Part shown: positions 16,799 to 25,936 of the stretch, one piece after another
How positions within the stretch are numbered: position 1 is the stretch's first letter
Layout of the letters: the number at the start of each line of letters is the position of its first letter
Position numbers and translations under genes: made by a program
Origin: Thalassococcus_A lentus
Lineage (GTDB): Bacteria; Pseudomonadota; Alphaproteobacteria; Rhodobacterales; Rhodobacteraceae
Reading direction: 5' to 3'
Assembly: GCF_028023555.1 (NCBI RefSeq)
Contig: NZ_JAQIOY010000002.1
Span: 124,001-188,000 of the forward strand
DNA: 64,000 bases
The notes under the pieces: model-generated
Told to the model about the DNA's origin: nothing
What the model saw: only the letters and a program-made list of their open reading frames with translations
Database searches by the model: none

Positions 16799-17323
16799 CT
16801 ACGCGCCCGGAAGCTCTTCGAAGTGATTGTTGACATGCATGGCATGTGCTGCTGCGTAATCGGTCTTGGACAAGGCGCCATAAGCAAAATGCGGGGCCAA
16901 AGTGCCCTGATGTTCATCAAAAGATCGCAGTGCCGTTTTCAGCCGGTCCAGCGCGATTTGCGCATCGACATTCCGCAACACTTCGCCCGGAATTTCTTCG
17001 TCGAGCCCGTGGCTCATGCTGCCTTTTGCGGCAAAGACCGAAAACGCCAGAGGCCCTACGGTGCTGCGGAACAGTGCGGGCTTCAGCTCCGGATAGCCCG
17101 TCAGGGAAAACTCCACCCCTTGGGCCAAGTGATCGAAAATGCGCGCGCTTTCCCATGAACCCGTTGTCGAGAGCGTAGAAACATCCAACCCCTCAAGACG
17201 TTCCATGACCCGATCCATGGTCAGATGCGCATGTGCATGGTCGTGTCGCAAATAGACGAACCCAGCCCCCAAGGTGGCTAGCCCTCCGGCACCGAGCAAC
17301 TTGAAGGTACTGCGTCTGTTCAT
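16799..17323 (-). CDS. DUF1569 protein with Tat-like signal
   Basis: A 174-residue protein starting MNRRSTFKLLGAGGLA, a twin-arginine-type signal (RR at 3-4), preceded by GGGAGAGA. The body matches the DUF1569 pattern: an ARIFDHLAQGVEFSLTGYPE segment, GSMSHGL, and a C-terminal HFAYGALSKTDYAAAHAMH segment with several histidines arranged as in DinB-like four-helix metal-binding folds. Likely an exported metal-binding protein of unknown role. Divergent from alaS with a 149-nt shared upstream region. Confidence 0.8.
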   Translation of the reverse strand: MNRRSTFKLLGAGGLATLGAGFVYLRHDHAHAHLTMDRVMERLEGLDVSTLSTTGSWESARIFDHLAQGVEFSLTGYPELKPALFRSTVGPLAFSVFAAKGSMSHGLDEEIPGEVLRNVDAQIALDRLKTALRSFDEHQGTLAPHFAYGALSKTDYAAAHAMHVNNHFEELPGA

Positions 17324-17472
17324 CGCTCTCTCCCGACTTTTGCGAAAGGCTATCATGCGTCGATCTGTGGGCAAAACTGTCAATTCGGGTTCTTGGCGGC
17401 TTGGCGGCATGGACACCTGCACAAAGCCCCGCTAAATCTGCGCCAAATCCGCCGCATCCAAAGGCCCGTCCA

Positions 17473-20148
17473 ATGCCCACATTGAATGACATCCGTTCGA
17501 CCTTCCTGACCTATTTCCAGAAACAGGGCCACGAAGCCGTTGCGTCCAGCCCGTTGGTGCCGCGCAACGACCCAACTTTGATGTTTGCCAACTCGGGGAT
17601 GGTTCAGTTCAAAAACCTGTTCACCGGAGTTGAAACGCGCGACTACAAACGCGCCACCACGGCTCAGAAATGTGTGCGGGCAGGCGGCAAGCACAACGAT
17701 CTGGACAACGTGGGCTATACCGCGCGTCACCATACGTTCTTTGAAATGCTGGGCAATTTCAGCTTTGGAGACTACTTCAAGTCCGAAGCGATCCCGTTCG
17801 CTTGGGAGCTGGTTACCAAAGAGCTGGATATCACGCCGGAACGTCTGTTGGTCACTGTCTATCACACCGATGACGAGGCCGTGGAAATCTGGAAGAAGAC
17901 CGGCGTTCCGGAAAGCCGGATCATCCGGATCGCAACCGATGATAACTTTTGGCAGATGGGTCCAACCGGTCCTTGCGGTCCTTGCACGGAAATTTTCTTT
18001 GATCACGGCGACAAGTATTGGGGTGGCCCTCCGGGAACACCGGAAGAGGATGGCGACCGCTTTGTCGAAATCTGGAACCTCGTCTTTATGCAGTACGAGC
18101 AGTTCGAGGATGGCACGCGCAAAGAACTGGCGGCGCAAAGCATTGATACAGGTATGGGCATCGAGCGGGTCGCGGCCTTGTTGCAGGGCACCAACGACAA
18201 CTACAGCACTGACCTGATCCGCAGCCTGATCGAAGCGAGTGCGGATGCCACATCCAGCGATCCCGATGGTCCGGGCAAGACGCATCACCGCGTCATTGCC
18301 GATCACCTGCGATCGACCTCTTTCCTGATTGCGGATGGCGTCATGCCGTCCAACGATGGTCGGGGCTATGTACTGCGCCGCATCATGCGCCGCGCCATGC
18401 GTCACGCGCATATGCTGGGCGCGAAGGACCCGGTCATGCATAGTCTGGTTCCGGCTCTGGTTCGCCAGATGGGCGCTGCCTATCCCGAGTTGGGACGCGC
18501 GCAGGCGCTGATCGAAGAAACCCTGCTTCTGGAAGAAACGCGTTTCAAGCAGACGCTTGATCGTGGTCTCAAGCTGCTGGACGACGAACTCTCTGGCTTG
18601 CCCGAGAGTGCCGCGTTGCCGGGGCAGGCGGCGTTCAAGCTCTACGATACCTATGGTTTCCCGCTCGACCTGACGCAGGATGCCCTGCGCGAACGTGGCC
18701 GCGAAGTGGACACTGACGGCTTTGACGCGGCCATGGCTGAACAAAAGGCCAAGGCACGGGCCGCTTGGTCGGGGTCCGGCGAAGCCGCTGACCTTGCCAT
18801 TTGGTTTGACATTGCCGAAACGCAGGGCGCGACGGATTTTCTGGGCTACGACACCGAACTGGCAGAAGGTCAGGTTCTTGCGCTGGTCAAGGATGGTGCC
18901 GAGGTTGATGCACTTGCGCCGGGCGAGACGGGCTGGGTGGTTCTGAACCAGACACCGTTTTATGCGGAATCCGGGGGTCAGGTTGGCGACACAGGCTGGG
19001 TTCGCCGGCTTGAGAACGAAGATGATGTGGCGGCGGTTTCCGATACGCAGAAGATGGGCGGCGGCAAGGTGTTTGCCCATCAGGTCACCGTTGAGCGCGG
19101 CACCTTTTCCAAGGGCGATGCCCTGCAGTTGGAAGTCGACCACACCCGCCGCACCGGCATTCGGTCGAACCATTCGGCAACCCATCTGCTACACGAGGCA
19201 CTGCGGCGTGCCCTTGGTGATCACGTGGCACAGCGCGGATCGCTGAACGCACCCGATCGCCTGCGCTTTGATTTCAGCCATGGCAAGGCTCTGACATTGG
19301 CAGAGCTGAAACAGGTCGAGGAAGAGGTGAACGCCTACATCCGTCAAAACAGCCCGGTTACGACCCGTATCATGACACCGGACGATGCCCGTGCCATCGG
19401 TGCGCAGGCGTTGTTTGGTGAAAAATATGGGGATGAGGTGCGCGTCGTCTCTATGGGTCAACAGGCGGGGTCTGGCAAAGGCAGCGACGGTCAAACCTAT
19501 TCGCTGGAACTTTGCGGTGGCACACATGTGCGCCAGACGGGCGATATTGGCCTGTTTGTGACGCTGGGCGACAGCGCATCGAGCGCGGGTGTTCGCCGGA
19601 TCGAGGCGCTGACCGGCCCTGAAGCCTTTGCCTATCTTTCCGAACAGGATCATCGTCTTGCCGAAGTGGCCGGCGAACTCAAGACACAGGCCGCCGAGGT
19701 ACCCGCACGGGTCAAAGCGCTGCTGGACGAGCGCAAGGCGCTGGCCAATGAGGTTGCGCAGCTGCGCCGCGAGCTGGCGATGGCCGGTGGGGCCGGGCAG
19801 GGCGGTGGTGCCGAAGCCCGCGAGGTGAACGGTGTGTCATTCGTGGCGCAGGTGCTGACCGGTGTGTCTGGCAAAGACCTGCCGTCCCTTATTGATGAGC
19901 ATAAATCACGTATCGGATCCGGCGCTGTGTTGCTGATTGCGGATGCGGGCGGAAAGGCGGCTGTGGCCGCTGGCGTGACCGAGGATCTAACCGGGTCGTT
20001 GTCCGCGGTCGATCTGGTCAAGGCTGCTGTTGTTGAACTGGGTGGCAAAGGCGGCGGCGGTCGTCCTGATATGGCTCAGGGTGGCGGCAAGGACGCCGCA
20101 AATGCCGATGCGGCGATCAAGGCCGCCGAAGCTGTGATAGGAGCCTGA
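17473..20148 (+). CDS. alaS: Alanyl-tRNA synthetase
   Basis: An 891-residue class II synthetase that charges tRNA-Ala. The catalytic domain (about 1-250) contains MFANSGMVQFK and GPTGPCGPCTEIF. The editing domain has the zinc-site HxxxH (HSATHLLH) and the later CGGTHV. The C-terminal part (about 720-891) is the DHHA1/C-Ala region with a coiled-coil segment. The frame is open 72 nt further up, but the family starts at MPTLNDIRSTFL. A DUF1330 gene follows 3 nt after the stop. Confidence 0.97.
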   Translation: MPTLNDIRSTFLTYFQKQGHEAVASSPLVPRNDPTLMFANSGMVQFKNLFTGVETRDYKRATTAQKCVRAGGKHNDLDNVGYTARHHTFFEMLGNFSFGDYFKSEAIPFAWELVTKELDITPERLLVTVYHTDDEAVEIWKKTGVPESRIIRIATDDNFWQMGPTGPCGPCTEIFFDHGDKYWGGPPGTPEEDGDRFVEIWNLVFMQYEQFEDGTRKELAAQSIDTGMGIERVAALLQGTNDNYSTDLIRSLIEASADATSSDPDGPGKTHHRVIADHLRSTSFLIADGVMPSNDGRGYVLRRIMRRAMRHAHMLGAKDPVMHSLVPALVRQMGAAYPELGRAQALIEETLLLEETRFKQTLDRGLKLLDDELSGLPESAALPGQAAFKLYDTYGFPLDLTQDALRERGREVDTDGFDAAMAEQKAKARAAWSGSGEAADLAIWFDIAETQGATDFLGYDTELAEGQVLALVKDGAEVDALAPGETGWVVLNQTPFYAESGGQVGDTGWVRRLENEDDVAAVSDTQKMGGGKVFAHQVTVERGTFSKGDALQLEVDHTRRTGIRSNHSATHLLHEALRRALGDHVAQRGSLNAPDRLRFDFSHGKALTLAELKQVEEEVNAYIRQNSPVTTRIMTPDDARAIGAQALFGEKYGDEVRVVSMGQQAGSGKGSDGQTYSLELCGGTHVRQTGDIGLFVTLGDSASSAGVRRIEALTGPEAFAYLSEQDHRLAEVAGELKTQAAEVPARVKALLDERKALANEVAQLRRELAMAGGAGQGGGAEAREVNGVSFVAQVLTGVSGKDLPSLIDEHKSRIGSGAVLLIADAGGKAAVAAGVTEDLTGSLSAVDLVKAAVVELGGKGGGGRPDMAQGGGKDAANADAAIKAAEAVIGA

Positions 20149-20151
20149 GCC

Positions 20152-20439
20152 ATGCCAGCATTGTGGATCGCACATGTGACCGTGACGGACGCCGAAGCCT
20201 ATGGCCGCTATGCAGAATTGGCAGGGCCGGCCATTGCCGCGCATGGTGGCAAGTTTCTGGCGCGCGGCGGCAGGTTCGTTCAGCTGGAAGGCAAGGAACG
20301 CCCGCGCAATGTGGTCGCCCGGTTTGAAACGCTGGAAGATGCAGTGGCGTGTTATCATTCTGACGCCTACCAGGCGGCGCTGAACCACGCGCGTGGCGCG
20401 TCAGAGCGCGAACTGATGGTGATCGAGACAGACACATAG
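20152..20439 (+). CDS. DUF1330 family protein
   Basis: A 95-residue ferredoxin-like alpha/beta-barrel protein. DUF1330 features are visible: WIAHVTVTDAEAYGRYAELAGP near the N-terminus, GGKFLARGG, then a RFETLEDAVACYHSDAYQAA segment. Family members resemble small dimeric monooxygenase-like or stress proteins with no assigned reaction. The ATG lies 3 nt after the alaS stop with GGAG inside the alaS end, so it is co-transcribed with alaS. Confidence 0.88.
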   Translation: MPALWIAHVTVTDAEAYGRYAELAGPAIAAHGGKFLARGGRFVQLEGKERPRNVVARFETLEDAVACYHSDAYQAALNHARGASERELMVIETDT

Positions 20440-20830
20440 GTTTGACCTTGCGTCGCGGCGATTATCCGCCGGGAAAATCTGGTCGGCGCCTTTCCGCAGG
20501 GTAAATCTGGCGGTTTGGCAATGTCCCGCTCAGCGATCGGATCTGAATCGGGTGATTCGGCGTCAGATTCGGTTAACTGTTTCCAAAATCAGCAGTATTT
20601 CCCGCGATCGAGGCAATGTTTCCGAATTGGAAACTTCCGCCTTTCTTTTGCGTTTGCTGAAATGTGGCAAAATTATGGCATTCGGGGCACAGTTCGGCCC
20701 GTAGAGCGCGAAATTCCGACCGCAAGCTCAATTTTGACCTGCCAAGTCCGGAATTCCTGTCGCGCGATCCGGATTTTCTTGGCTAACCTGAGGTCACTTT
20801 TTTAAACAAACTGTCTTGGGAGAAAAGATC
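20440..20830. other. Gene-free leader region of the small secreted protein
   Basis: 391 nt without a credible gene. It contains the inverted repeat GTTTCC-N5-GGAAAC (20618-20634) and two similar words, GGGAAAATCTGG near 20472 and GGGTAAATCTGG near 20500. AT content rises after 20560. It presumably holds the promoter and regulatory sites of the downstream 90-aa gene. Confidence 0.45.
20618..20634. repeat. Inverted repeat GTTTCC-GAATT-GGAAAC
   Basis: Perfect 6-bp arms around a 5-bp AT-rich centre, about 200 bp upstream of the small secreted protein. A candidate operator, unproven. Confidence 0.4.
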
Positions 20831-21103
20831 ATGAAAAAAGTACTTCTTGGTGCCGTGTTCGCAGCTTCGGCTTTTGCAGCCCCCGCGTTCGCATGGGAAG
20901 GTCAGGTTGTCGCCTGTTACGACAAAGTCTGGGTCCCAGCTAAGTACAAGTACAACAAGACCCTGGTCATGGCAGCTCACTCCGAGTGGGAGCACAAGAA
21001 CGGCCAGATGATCAAGATGCATTACCCTGCCGTCTACAAAGAGCACAAACACCTGGTCAAGCCAGGCCACTACGTTGCTCGTAAGGCGCCCTGCAAGCAC
21101 TAA
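20831..21103 (+). CDS. Small basic His/Lys-rich secreted protein
   Basis: A 90-residue protein with a classic Sec signal (MKKVLLGAVFAASAFAAPAFA, cleavage after AFA). The mature part is about 69 residues, rich in Lys, His and Tyr (seven His), with one Cys near each end (VACYDK and APCKH) that could form a disulfide. The Shine-Dalgarno sequence GGGAGAAAAG is strong and an intrinsic terminator follows closely, so this is a single-gene, probably well-expressed unit. An upstream in-frame ATG-like start is less likely. No family recognised; metal or polyanion binding is a guess from composition. Confidence 0.8.
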   Translation: MKKVLLGAVFAASAFAAPAFAWEGQVVACYDKVWVPAKYKYNKTLVMAAHSEWEHKNGQMIKMHYPAVYKEHKHLVKPGHYVARKAPCKH

Positions 21104-21126
21104 CTGCAGACCAAACTCCAAACAAG

Positions 21127-21155
21127 AAAGGCGCAGGATATTTCCTGCGCCTTTT
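21127..21155 (+). terminator. Rho-independent terminator after the small secreted protein
   Basis: A 12-bp perfect stem (AAAGGCGCAGGA with its complement), 4-nt loop TATT, then a T-rich tail. It starts 24 nt after the stop codon. It could also serve typA, which ends at 21188 on the other strand. Confidence 0.9.
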
Positions 21156-21187
21156 TCTATAGATGAACGACTTTGTTAAAGCAGTGA

Positions 21188-23005
21188 TCAAACGCCGCGC
21201 GCAGCACGCTTGCGTTCATGCGGATCCAGATGGCGTTTGCGCAGCCGGATTGCGTTCGGTGTTACCTCGACCAGTTCATCGTCGTTGATGTAGGCGATGG
21301 CCTCTTCCAGCGACAGGGTAATCGGCGTGGTCAGACGCACGGCTTCGTCGGTGCCGGATGCGCGGACGTTGGTCAGCTTCTTGCCTTTGAGCGGGTTCAC
21401 TTCGAGATCGTTGTCCCGGCTGTGCTCACCGATGATCATGCCTTGATACACCTTGGCCTGCGCACCGATCATCATCTTGCCGCGATCTTCGAGGTTCCAA
21501 AGCGCGTAGGCGACGGCATCGCCATCTTCCATCGAAATCAGAACGCCAGCTCGGCGGCCCGGGATCGATCCGCGGTGTTCGGTCCAGCCGTGGAATACAC
21601 GGTTCAGAACGCCGGTTCCGCGCGTGTCGGTCAGGAATTCGCCGTGATAGCCGATCAGGCCGCGCGATGGCACATGCGCGATGATGCGGGTTTTACCGGC
21701 TCCGGCCGGTCTCATTTCCACCAGCTCGCCCTTGCGGGTCCCGGTCAGTTTTTCAATCACGGCACCAGTGTAGTCGTCATCCACGTCGATGGTGGCTTCT
21801 TCGACCGGTTCCATGGTCTTGCCGTCTTCTTCGCGCATAATGACCTGCGGGCGCGAAATGCTCAGCTCAAAGCCTTCGCGGCGCATGTTTTCAATCAGAA
21901 CACCCATTTGCAGTTCGCCGCGGCCGGAAACCTCAAAGGCCTCGCCGCCGGGGGTGTCCGCGATTTTGATCGCAACGTTGCTTTCGGCCTCTTTCATCAA
22001 GCGGTCGCGGATGACGCGGCTTTGCACCTTTTTACCGTCGCGACCGGCAAGAGGGCTGTCGTTGATGCCAAAGGTGACCGTGATGGTCGGCGGGTCAATC
22101 GGCTGCGCTTCAAGTGGCTCTTCCACGGCCAAAGCACAGATCGTGTCCGCCACTGTGGCCTTTGACATGCCGGCAAGACTGACAATGTCACCGGCCTGCG
22201 CTTCGTCGATGTCCTGCATGGCCAACCCACGGAAGGCCTGAATTTTAGTCACACGGAACTGTTCGATCTTTTGGCCGATGCGGCTGAGCGCCTGAACGGT
22301 CGCGCCAACCTTGATCTTACCGGATTCAACACGGCCTGTCAGAATTCGGCCCACAAAGGGATCCGCTCCCAGGGTGGTGGCCAGCATGCGGAAGTCTTCG
22401 TCCTGACGTTTGATCTGTTTGGGGGCAGGGACGTGGTTCACGATCAGGTTGAACAGGGCGGACAGATCCTTGCGTGGACCGTCCAGCTCTGCGTCCGCCC
22501 ATCCGGAACGACCTGAGGCGTACATATGCGGGAAATCAAGCTGATCTTCGTCGGCATCAAGCGATGCAAACAGATCAAAGCATTCGTCGAGTGCACGATC
22601 GGGTTCTGCGTCCGGTTTGTCGACCTTGTTCAGAACCACAATCGGGCGCAGGCCGAGAGCCAGCGCCTTGGAGGTTACAAATTTGGTTTGCGGCATCGGG
22701 CCTTCGGCGGCGTCGACCAGCAGCACGACACCGTCAACCATCGACAGGATACGCTCGACCTCACCGCCGAAATCGGCGTGTCCGGGCGTGTCTACGATGT
22801 TGATCCGGGTGTTTTTCCATTCCACGGACGTGGGTTTGGCAAAGATCGTAATGCCGCGCTCACGCTCCAGATCGTTGCTATCCATGGCGCGTTCAGCCAC
22901 AGCCTGATTGGCACGGAATGCGCCGGATTGCTTGAGCAGCTCATCCACGAGCGTCGTCTTGCCGTGGTCAACGTGTGCGATAATCGCGATATTGCGAAGG
23001 TCCAT
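21188..23005 (-). CDS. typA: Translational GTPase TypA/BipA
   Basis: A 605-residue ribosome-associated GTPase of the EF-G-like family. The P-loop AHVDHGKTT (10-18), the switch segment RERGITIFAK, DTPGHADFGGEV and NKVDKPD are all in place. Domains V and C-terminal follow, with the GRGELQMGVLIENMRREG region. The start is taken at MDLRNIAIIAHVDHGK. The frame is open 61 codons further but without family similarity. TypA aids 50S assembly and growth under stress or cold. It stands alone between the small secreted protein gene and the SMR gene. Confidence 0.96.
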   Translation of the reverse strand: MDLRNIAIIAHVDHGKTTLVDELLKQSGAFRANQAVAERAMDSNDLERERGITIFAKPTSVEWKNTRINIVDTPGHADFGGEVERILSMVDGVVLLVDAAEGPMPQTKFVTSKALALGLRPIVVLNKVDKPDAEPDRALDECFDLFASLDADEDQLDFPHMYASGRSGWADAELDGPRKDLSALFNLIVNHVPAPKQIKRQDEDFRMLATTLGADPFVGRILTGRVESGKIKVGATVQALSRIGQKIEQFRVTKIQAFRGLAMQDIDEAQAGDIVSLAGMSKATVADTICALAVEEPLEAQPIDPPTITVTFGINDSPLAGRDGKKVQSRVIRDRLMKEAESNVAIKIADTPGGEAFEVSGRGELQMGVLIENMRREGFELSISRPQVIMREEDGKTMEPVEEATIDVDDDYTGAVIEKLTGTRKGELVEMRPAGAGKTRIIAHVPSRGLIGYHGEFLTDTRGTGVLNRVFHGWTEHRGSIPGRRAGVLISMEDGDAVAYALWNLEDRGKMMIGAQAKVYQGMIIGEHSRDNDLEVNPLKGKKLTNVRASGTDEAVRLTTPITLSLEEAIAYINDDELVEVTPNAIRLRKRHLDPHERKRAARGV

Positions 23006-23106
23006 GGGATCGGCCTTTGAAAGGGAGTTTGCGCGCCACCTATCGCGCGCGGCACGGTTTGGCCAGCCCCCAAGTGTCACAGGCCGATTATGTGGCCGTT
23101 CGGCCC

Positions 23107-23436
23107 TCAGTGCTGCGCTGTTTGCGAGAACAAATGAATGACCAGAATGCCGCCAAGGATCATCGCAAGCCCGAGCATGGCAGGCCAATCGAGTTTCTGG
23201 CCAAAGACGACGAACCCGATGGCCGCGATTAGCACGATGCCCAGACCCGACCAGATGGCATAGGCCACCCCGACCGGGAAATATTTCAGGGCGTGACCCA
23301 GCAGATAAAACGCCGCGGCATAGGCCACCACAACCAGCAAAGACGGCAAAGGTCGCGTAAAGGCCTGACTGGCTTGCAAGGCCGTGGTGCCGATGGTCTC
23401 GGCGGCAACCGCAAGAATGAGGATCAAATAGGGCAT
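23107..23436 (-). CDS. SMR-family multidrug/quaternary-ammonium exporter
   Basis: A 109-residue four-helix inner-membrane protein of the small multidrug resistance family (EmrE/SugE/QacE type). The essential membrane-embedded Glu13 lies in LAVAAETIGTTALQAS. The YAIWSGLGIVLIAAIG segment of helix 3 and the glycine motif of helix 4 (GLAMILGGILVIHLFS) are present. It exchanges cationic compounds for protons as a dual-topology dimer. It follows the sulfotransferase gene by 19 nt on the same strand, so the two may be co-transcribed. Confidence 0.92.
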   Translation of the reverse strand: MPYLILILAVAAETIGTTALQASQAFTRPLPSLLVVVAYAAAFYLLGHALKYFPVGVAYAIWSGLGIVLIAAIGFVVFGQKLDWPAMLGLAMILGGILVIHLFSQTAQH

Positions 23437-23455
23437 GGCATGGCCTTTGCTGCGG

Positions 23456-24103
23456 TTACGGATCAAAGCGATAATCAAAGCGCGCGATGTCATCTGCACA
23501 AAGTTGCGAGACGAGATCCGCCAGATCATCGGTGTAATATGATCTGAAATCGCCATGGGTCGAGCGGTTTTCGTGCGGCATCTTCAATGCAAAGCCAAGA
23601 TGTTGCTCAAGCGGGGCCACATCGCTGGCGAAATGTTCGAGCCGGATGAACAGCCCGTCATGCAACGTGCCGCCGATATCTGTCAGATAGCGTTCGGATG
23701 GCCAGGCCGACAGGCTGCCCATGGTGTTTGGGTGGGCCAGAAATTTGTCGAAGGGCAGGGCCTGAGACAACGCAACGGCCGGATGCTCGAATTGTTGCGT
23801 GCGCAGCCAATGGTAATAGCTCACCAGCCGGTCCCATGGGTTACGTACCAGAGCAAAGCAGAACATCGCACTGATTTCATCCGGGCTCAGGACACCATCG
23901 ATGTCGGCGAGGGTCGAATGCTTCCAGATTCGGCCCCGCGCATTCAGCTTTTTCAGGCGGTTTTTGCGCTTTTGGGCCTTGGGGGTGTCTCCGATCAGAA
24001 TGTCATCAGCCATGGCCCGCGATTCGAGCGCGGTGGCAAGCGATGTGCCCCCGGTTTTGGGTATGTGAACAAAGATGAACCTGCGGCCGGGCGAAATTAT
24101 CAT
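23456..24103 (-). CDS. Sulfotransferase family 2-like protein
   Basis: A 215-residue protein with the 5'-PAPS loop HIPKTGGTSLATAL (about 13-26) and the 3'-phosphate motif CFALVRNPWDRLVSYYHWLR (about 82-101). This is the pattern of the carbohydrate-type (family 2) sulfotransferases. No signal peptide is present. It is unrelated in detail to the 197-aa sulfotransferase near recA. The substrate is unknown; sulfation of a surface polysaccharide is plausible. The SMR gene follows on the same strand. Confidence 0.82.
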   Translation of the reverse strand: MIISPGRRFIFVHIPKTGGTSLATALESRAMADDILIGDTPKAQKRKNRLKKLNARGRIWKHSTLADIDGVLSPDEISAMFCFALVRNPWDRLVSYYHWLRTQQFEHPAVALSQALPFDKFLAHPNTMGSLSAWPSERYLTDIGGTLHDGLFIRLEHFASDVAPLEQHLGFALKMPHENRSTHGDFRSYYTDDLADLVSQLCADDIARFDYRFDP

Positions 24104-24202
24104 GGCTTCACCCTATGCCGATGCAACGGCGTGTTGAAAGTGCTTTTCACTGGCGAAAAGGCGCGACATTATCCCGCAAATCGCGCGAAGGAGGAGAGCG
24201 CC

Positions 24203-25831
24203 ATGGGTTGGATGAGAGATGAGACCGGTCTGGACAAATGCGCGGCAAATCATGTGCCGCTGAGCCCGCTTTCGTTTTTGCAACGTGCGGCCCGGGTCTG
24301 GCCGGAAAAGCCCGCTGTCGTCTACGGCGCACATCGGGCCAACTATGCGCAGTATCATGCGCGTGCCAGCCGACTTGCCTCGGCCTTGAGCGGTCTTGGC
24401 GTGGCGCCCGGTGATGTGGTCGCAACGATGTTGCCGAATATTCCGGCGCAAGCTGAGGCGCATTTTGGCGTTCCAGCCTGCGGCGCGGTTCTCAATACCA
24501 TCAACACCCGACTGGATGTCGACACGGTCGCCTACATTCTGGATCACGGCGAGGCCAAGGTTCTGCTGGCCGATCCACAGTTCATCGGTGTCGCGATGCA
24601 GGCAATCGAGCGCATGGACGGCCCGGCCCCCAAACTTATCGAGGTGGCGGATGACGAGGCCGGTTTTCCGGCGTCCGGCGCGCATCTGACCTATGAGGCG
24701 CTGCTGGAGCAGGGCGATCCCGATGCCGCGTGGCATATGCCTGAGGATGAGTGGGAAAGCCTGGCGCTGAACTATACCTCAGGAACCACCGGTCGTCCCA
24801 AGGGCGTGGTCTATCATCACCGGGGTGCTTATCTGATGTGCATGGGCACTGTCGTCAGCTGGCAGTTGCCCTTGCACGCGAGCTATCTGACGATTGTTCC
24901 GCTGTTTCATTGCAATGGCTGGAACCACACGTGGCTGATGCCGATGATCGGTGGGCGGGTCGTATGCTGCCGCGATGTGACGGCCACGGCGATCTACACG
25001 GCGATTGCCGATGAAGGTGTGACGCATTTCGGCGGCGCGCCGATTGTGCTGAACATGATCGTAAACGCCGACGACAGCGAGCGGCGGAGCTTTGAGCACG
25101 AAGTGAAAGTCTTTACTGCCGGAGCACCGCCCGCCCCGGCGACGCTGGCCAAGATCGAACCGCTCGGGTTTTCGGTGATGCAGGTCTACGGGCTGACTGA
25201 AACCTACGGCCACGTCACCGAATGCGTCTGGCAGGAAGATCGCTGGGGCGCGCTCGAACCGGGCGAGAAGGCAGGGATCAAGGCCCGACAGGGTGTGGCC
25301 TTTCCCATGATGGAGAATATCCGGGTCACCGATGAGGCCATGAGTGATGTGCCAAAGGATGGTGCCAGCAAAGGCGAGATCATGATCCGGGGCAATTCGG
25401 TGATGAAAGGGTATCTCAAGAACCCAGATGCCACCGCCGAGGCCTTTGCGGGCGGCTATTTTCATTCCGGCGATATCGCGGTGATGCATGATGACAGCTA
25501 TGTGCAGATTGCCGACCGCGCCAAGGACATCATCATTTCGGGGGGCGAGAATATTTCATCCGTCGAAGTGGAAGGCTGTCTGATGGGACATGAGGCGGTC
25601 AGCCTTTGCGCGGTCGTTGCCAAGCCTGACGAAAAATGGGGCGAGGTGCCCTGCGCCTTCGTTGAATTGAAGGCAGGCGCCAGCGCGGATGAAGCGGAAC
25701 TGATGGCATTTGCCCGCAGCCAGTTGGCCGGTTTCAAGACGCCCAAGAAGGTTGTGTTTCAGGAATTGCCCAAAACCTCGACTGGCAAAATCCAGAAGTT
25801 CGAGTTGCGCAAGCTGGCTGCAGATTTGTAG
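24203..25831 (+). CDS. Acyl-CoA synthetase (AMP-forming)
   Basis: A 542-residue adenylate-forming ligase. The ATP-binding loop YTSGTTGRPKGVVYHH (about 190-205), the adenylate motif QVYGLTETYGH and the hinge/C-terminal lysine in KTSTGKIQKFELR are intact. The ATG follows a strong GGAGGAGAG. The overall pattern, including LPMFHCNGW-like LVPLFHCNGW text, is that of medium-chain acyl-CoA ligases. This group includes DmdB, the methylmercaptopropionate ligase of DMSP demethylation in roseobacters. The exact acid cannot be fixed from sequence alone. A dispersed repeat lies 33 nt downstream. Confidence 0.9.
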   Translation: MGWMRDETGLDKCAANHVPLSPLSFLQRAARVWPEKPAVVYGAHRANYAQYHARASRLASALSGLGVAPGDVVATMLPNIPAQAEAHFGVPACGAVLNTINTRLDVDTVAYILDHGEAKVLLADPQFIGVAMQAIERMDGPAPKLIEVADDEAGFPASGAHLTYEALLEQGDPDAAWHMPEDEWESLALNYTSGTTGRPKGVVYHHRGAYLMCMGTVVSWQLPLHASYLTIVPLFHCNGWNHTWLMPMIGGRVVCCRDVTATAIYTAIADEGVTHFGGAPIVLNMIVNADDSERRSFEHEVKVFTAGAPPAPATLAKIEPLGFSVMQVYGLTETYGHVTECVWQEDRWGALEPGEKAGIKARQGVAFPMMENIRVTDEAMSDVPKDGASKGEIMIRGNSVMKGYLKNPDATAEAFAGGYFHSGDIAVMHDDSYVQIADRAKDIIISGGENISSVEVEGCLMGHEAVSLCAVVAKPDEKWGEVPCAFVELKAGASADEAELMAFARSQLAGFKTPKKVVFQELPKTSTGKIQKFELRKLAADL

Positions 25832-25863
25832 CGATTTCGCCGCAGCCATGCTGCGGCGACCGG

Positions 25864-25915
25864 TTGAGGGGCTCTGCCCCTCAAACTCCCCGGGATATTT
25901 TGGGCACAAAGAAAC
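25864..25915 (+). repeat. Dispersed hairpin repeat, copy A
   Basis: A 9-bp stem (TTGAGGGGC/GCCCCTCAA, loop TCT) is followed by CCCCGGGATATTT and GGCACAAAGAAAC. It sits in the 3' region of the acyl-CoA synthetase gene, between converging genes. Copies B and C share the core in the same orientation relative to the gene upstream of each. Confidence 0.85.
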
Positions 25916-25936
25916 CGTGTTGCGGATTGTCCAGCG

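Noticed and set aside
17380..19185. Long open frame (~600 codons) opposite alaS
   Set aside because: Its codons mirror the strongly conserved alaS frame; no signal, domain or ribosome site. High G+C DNA leaves such antisense frames open.
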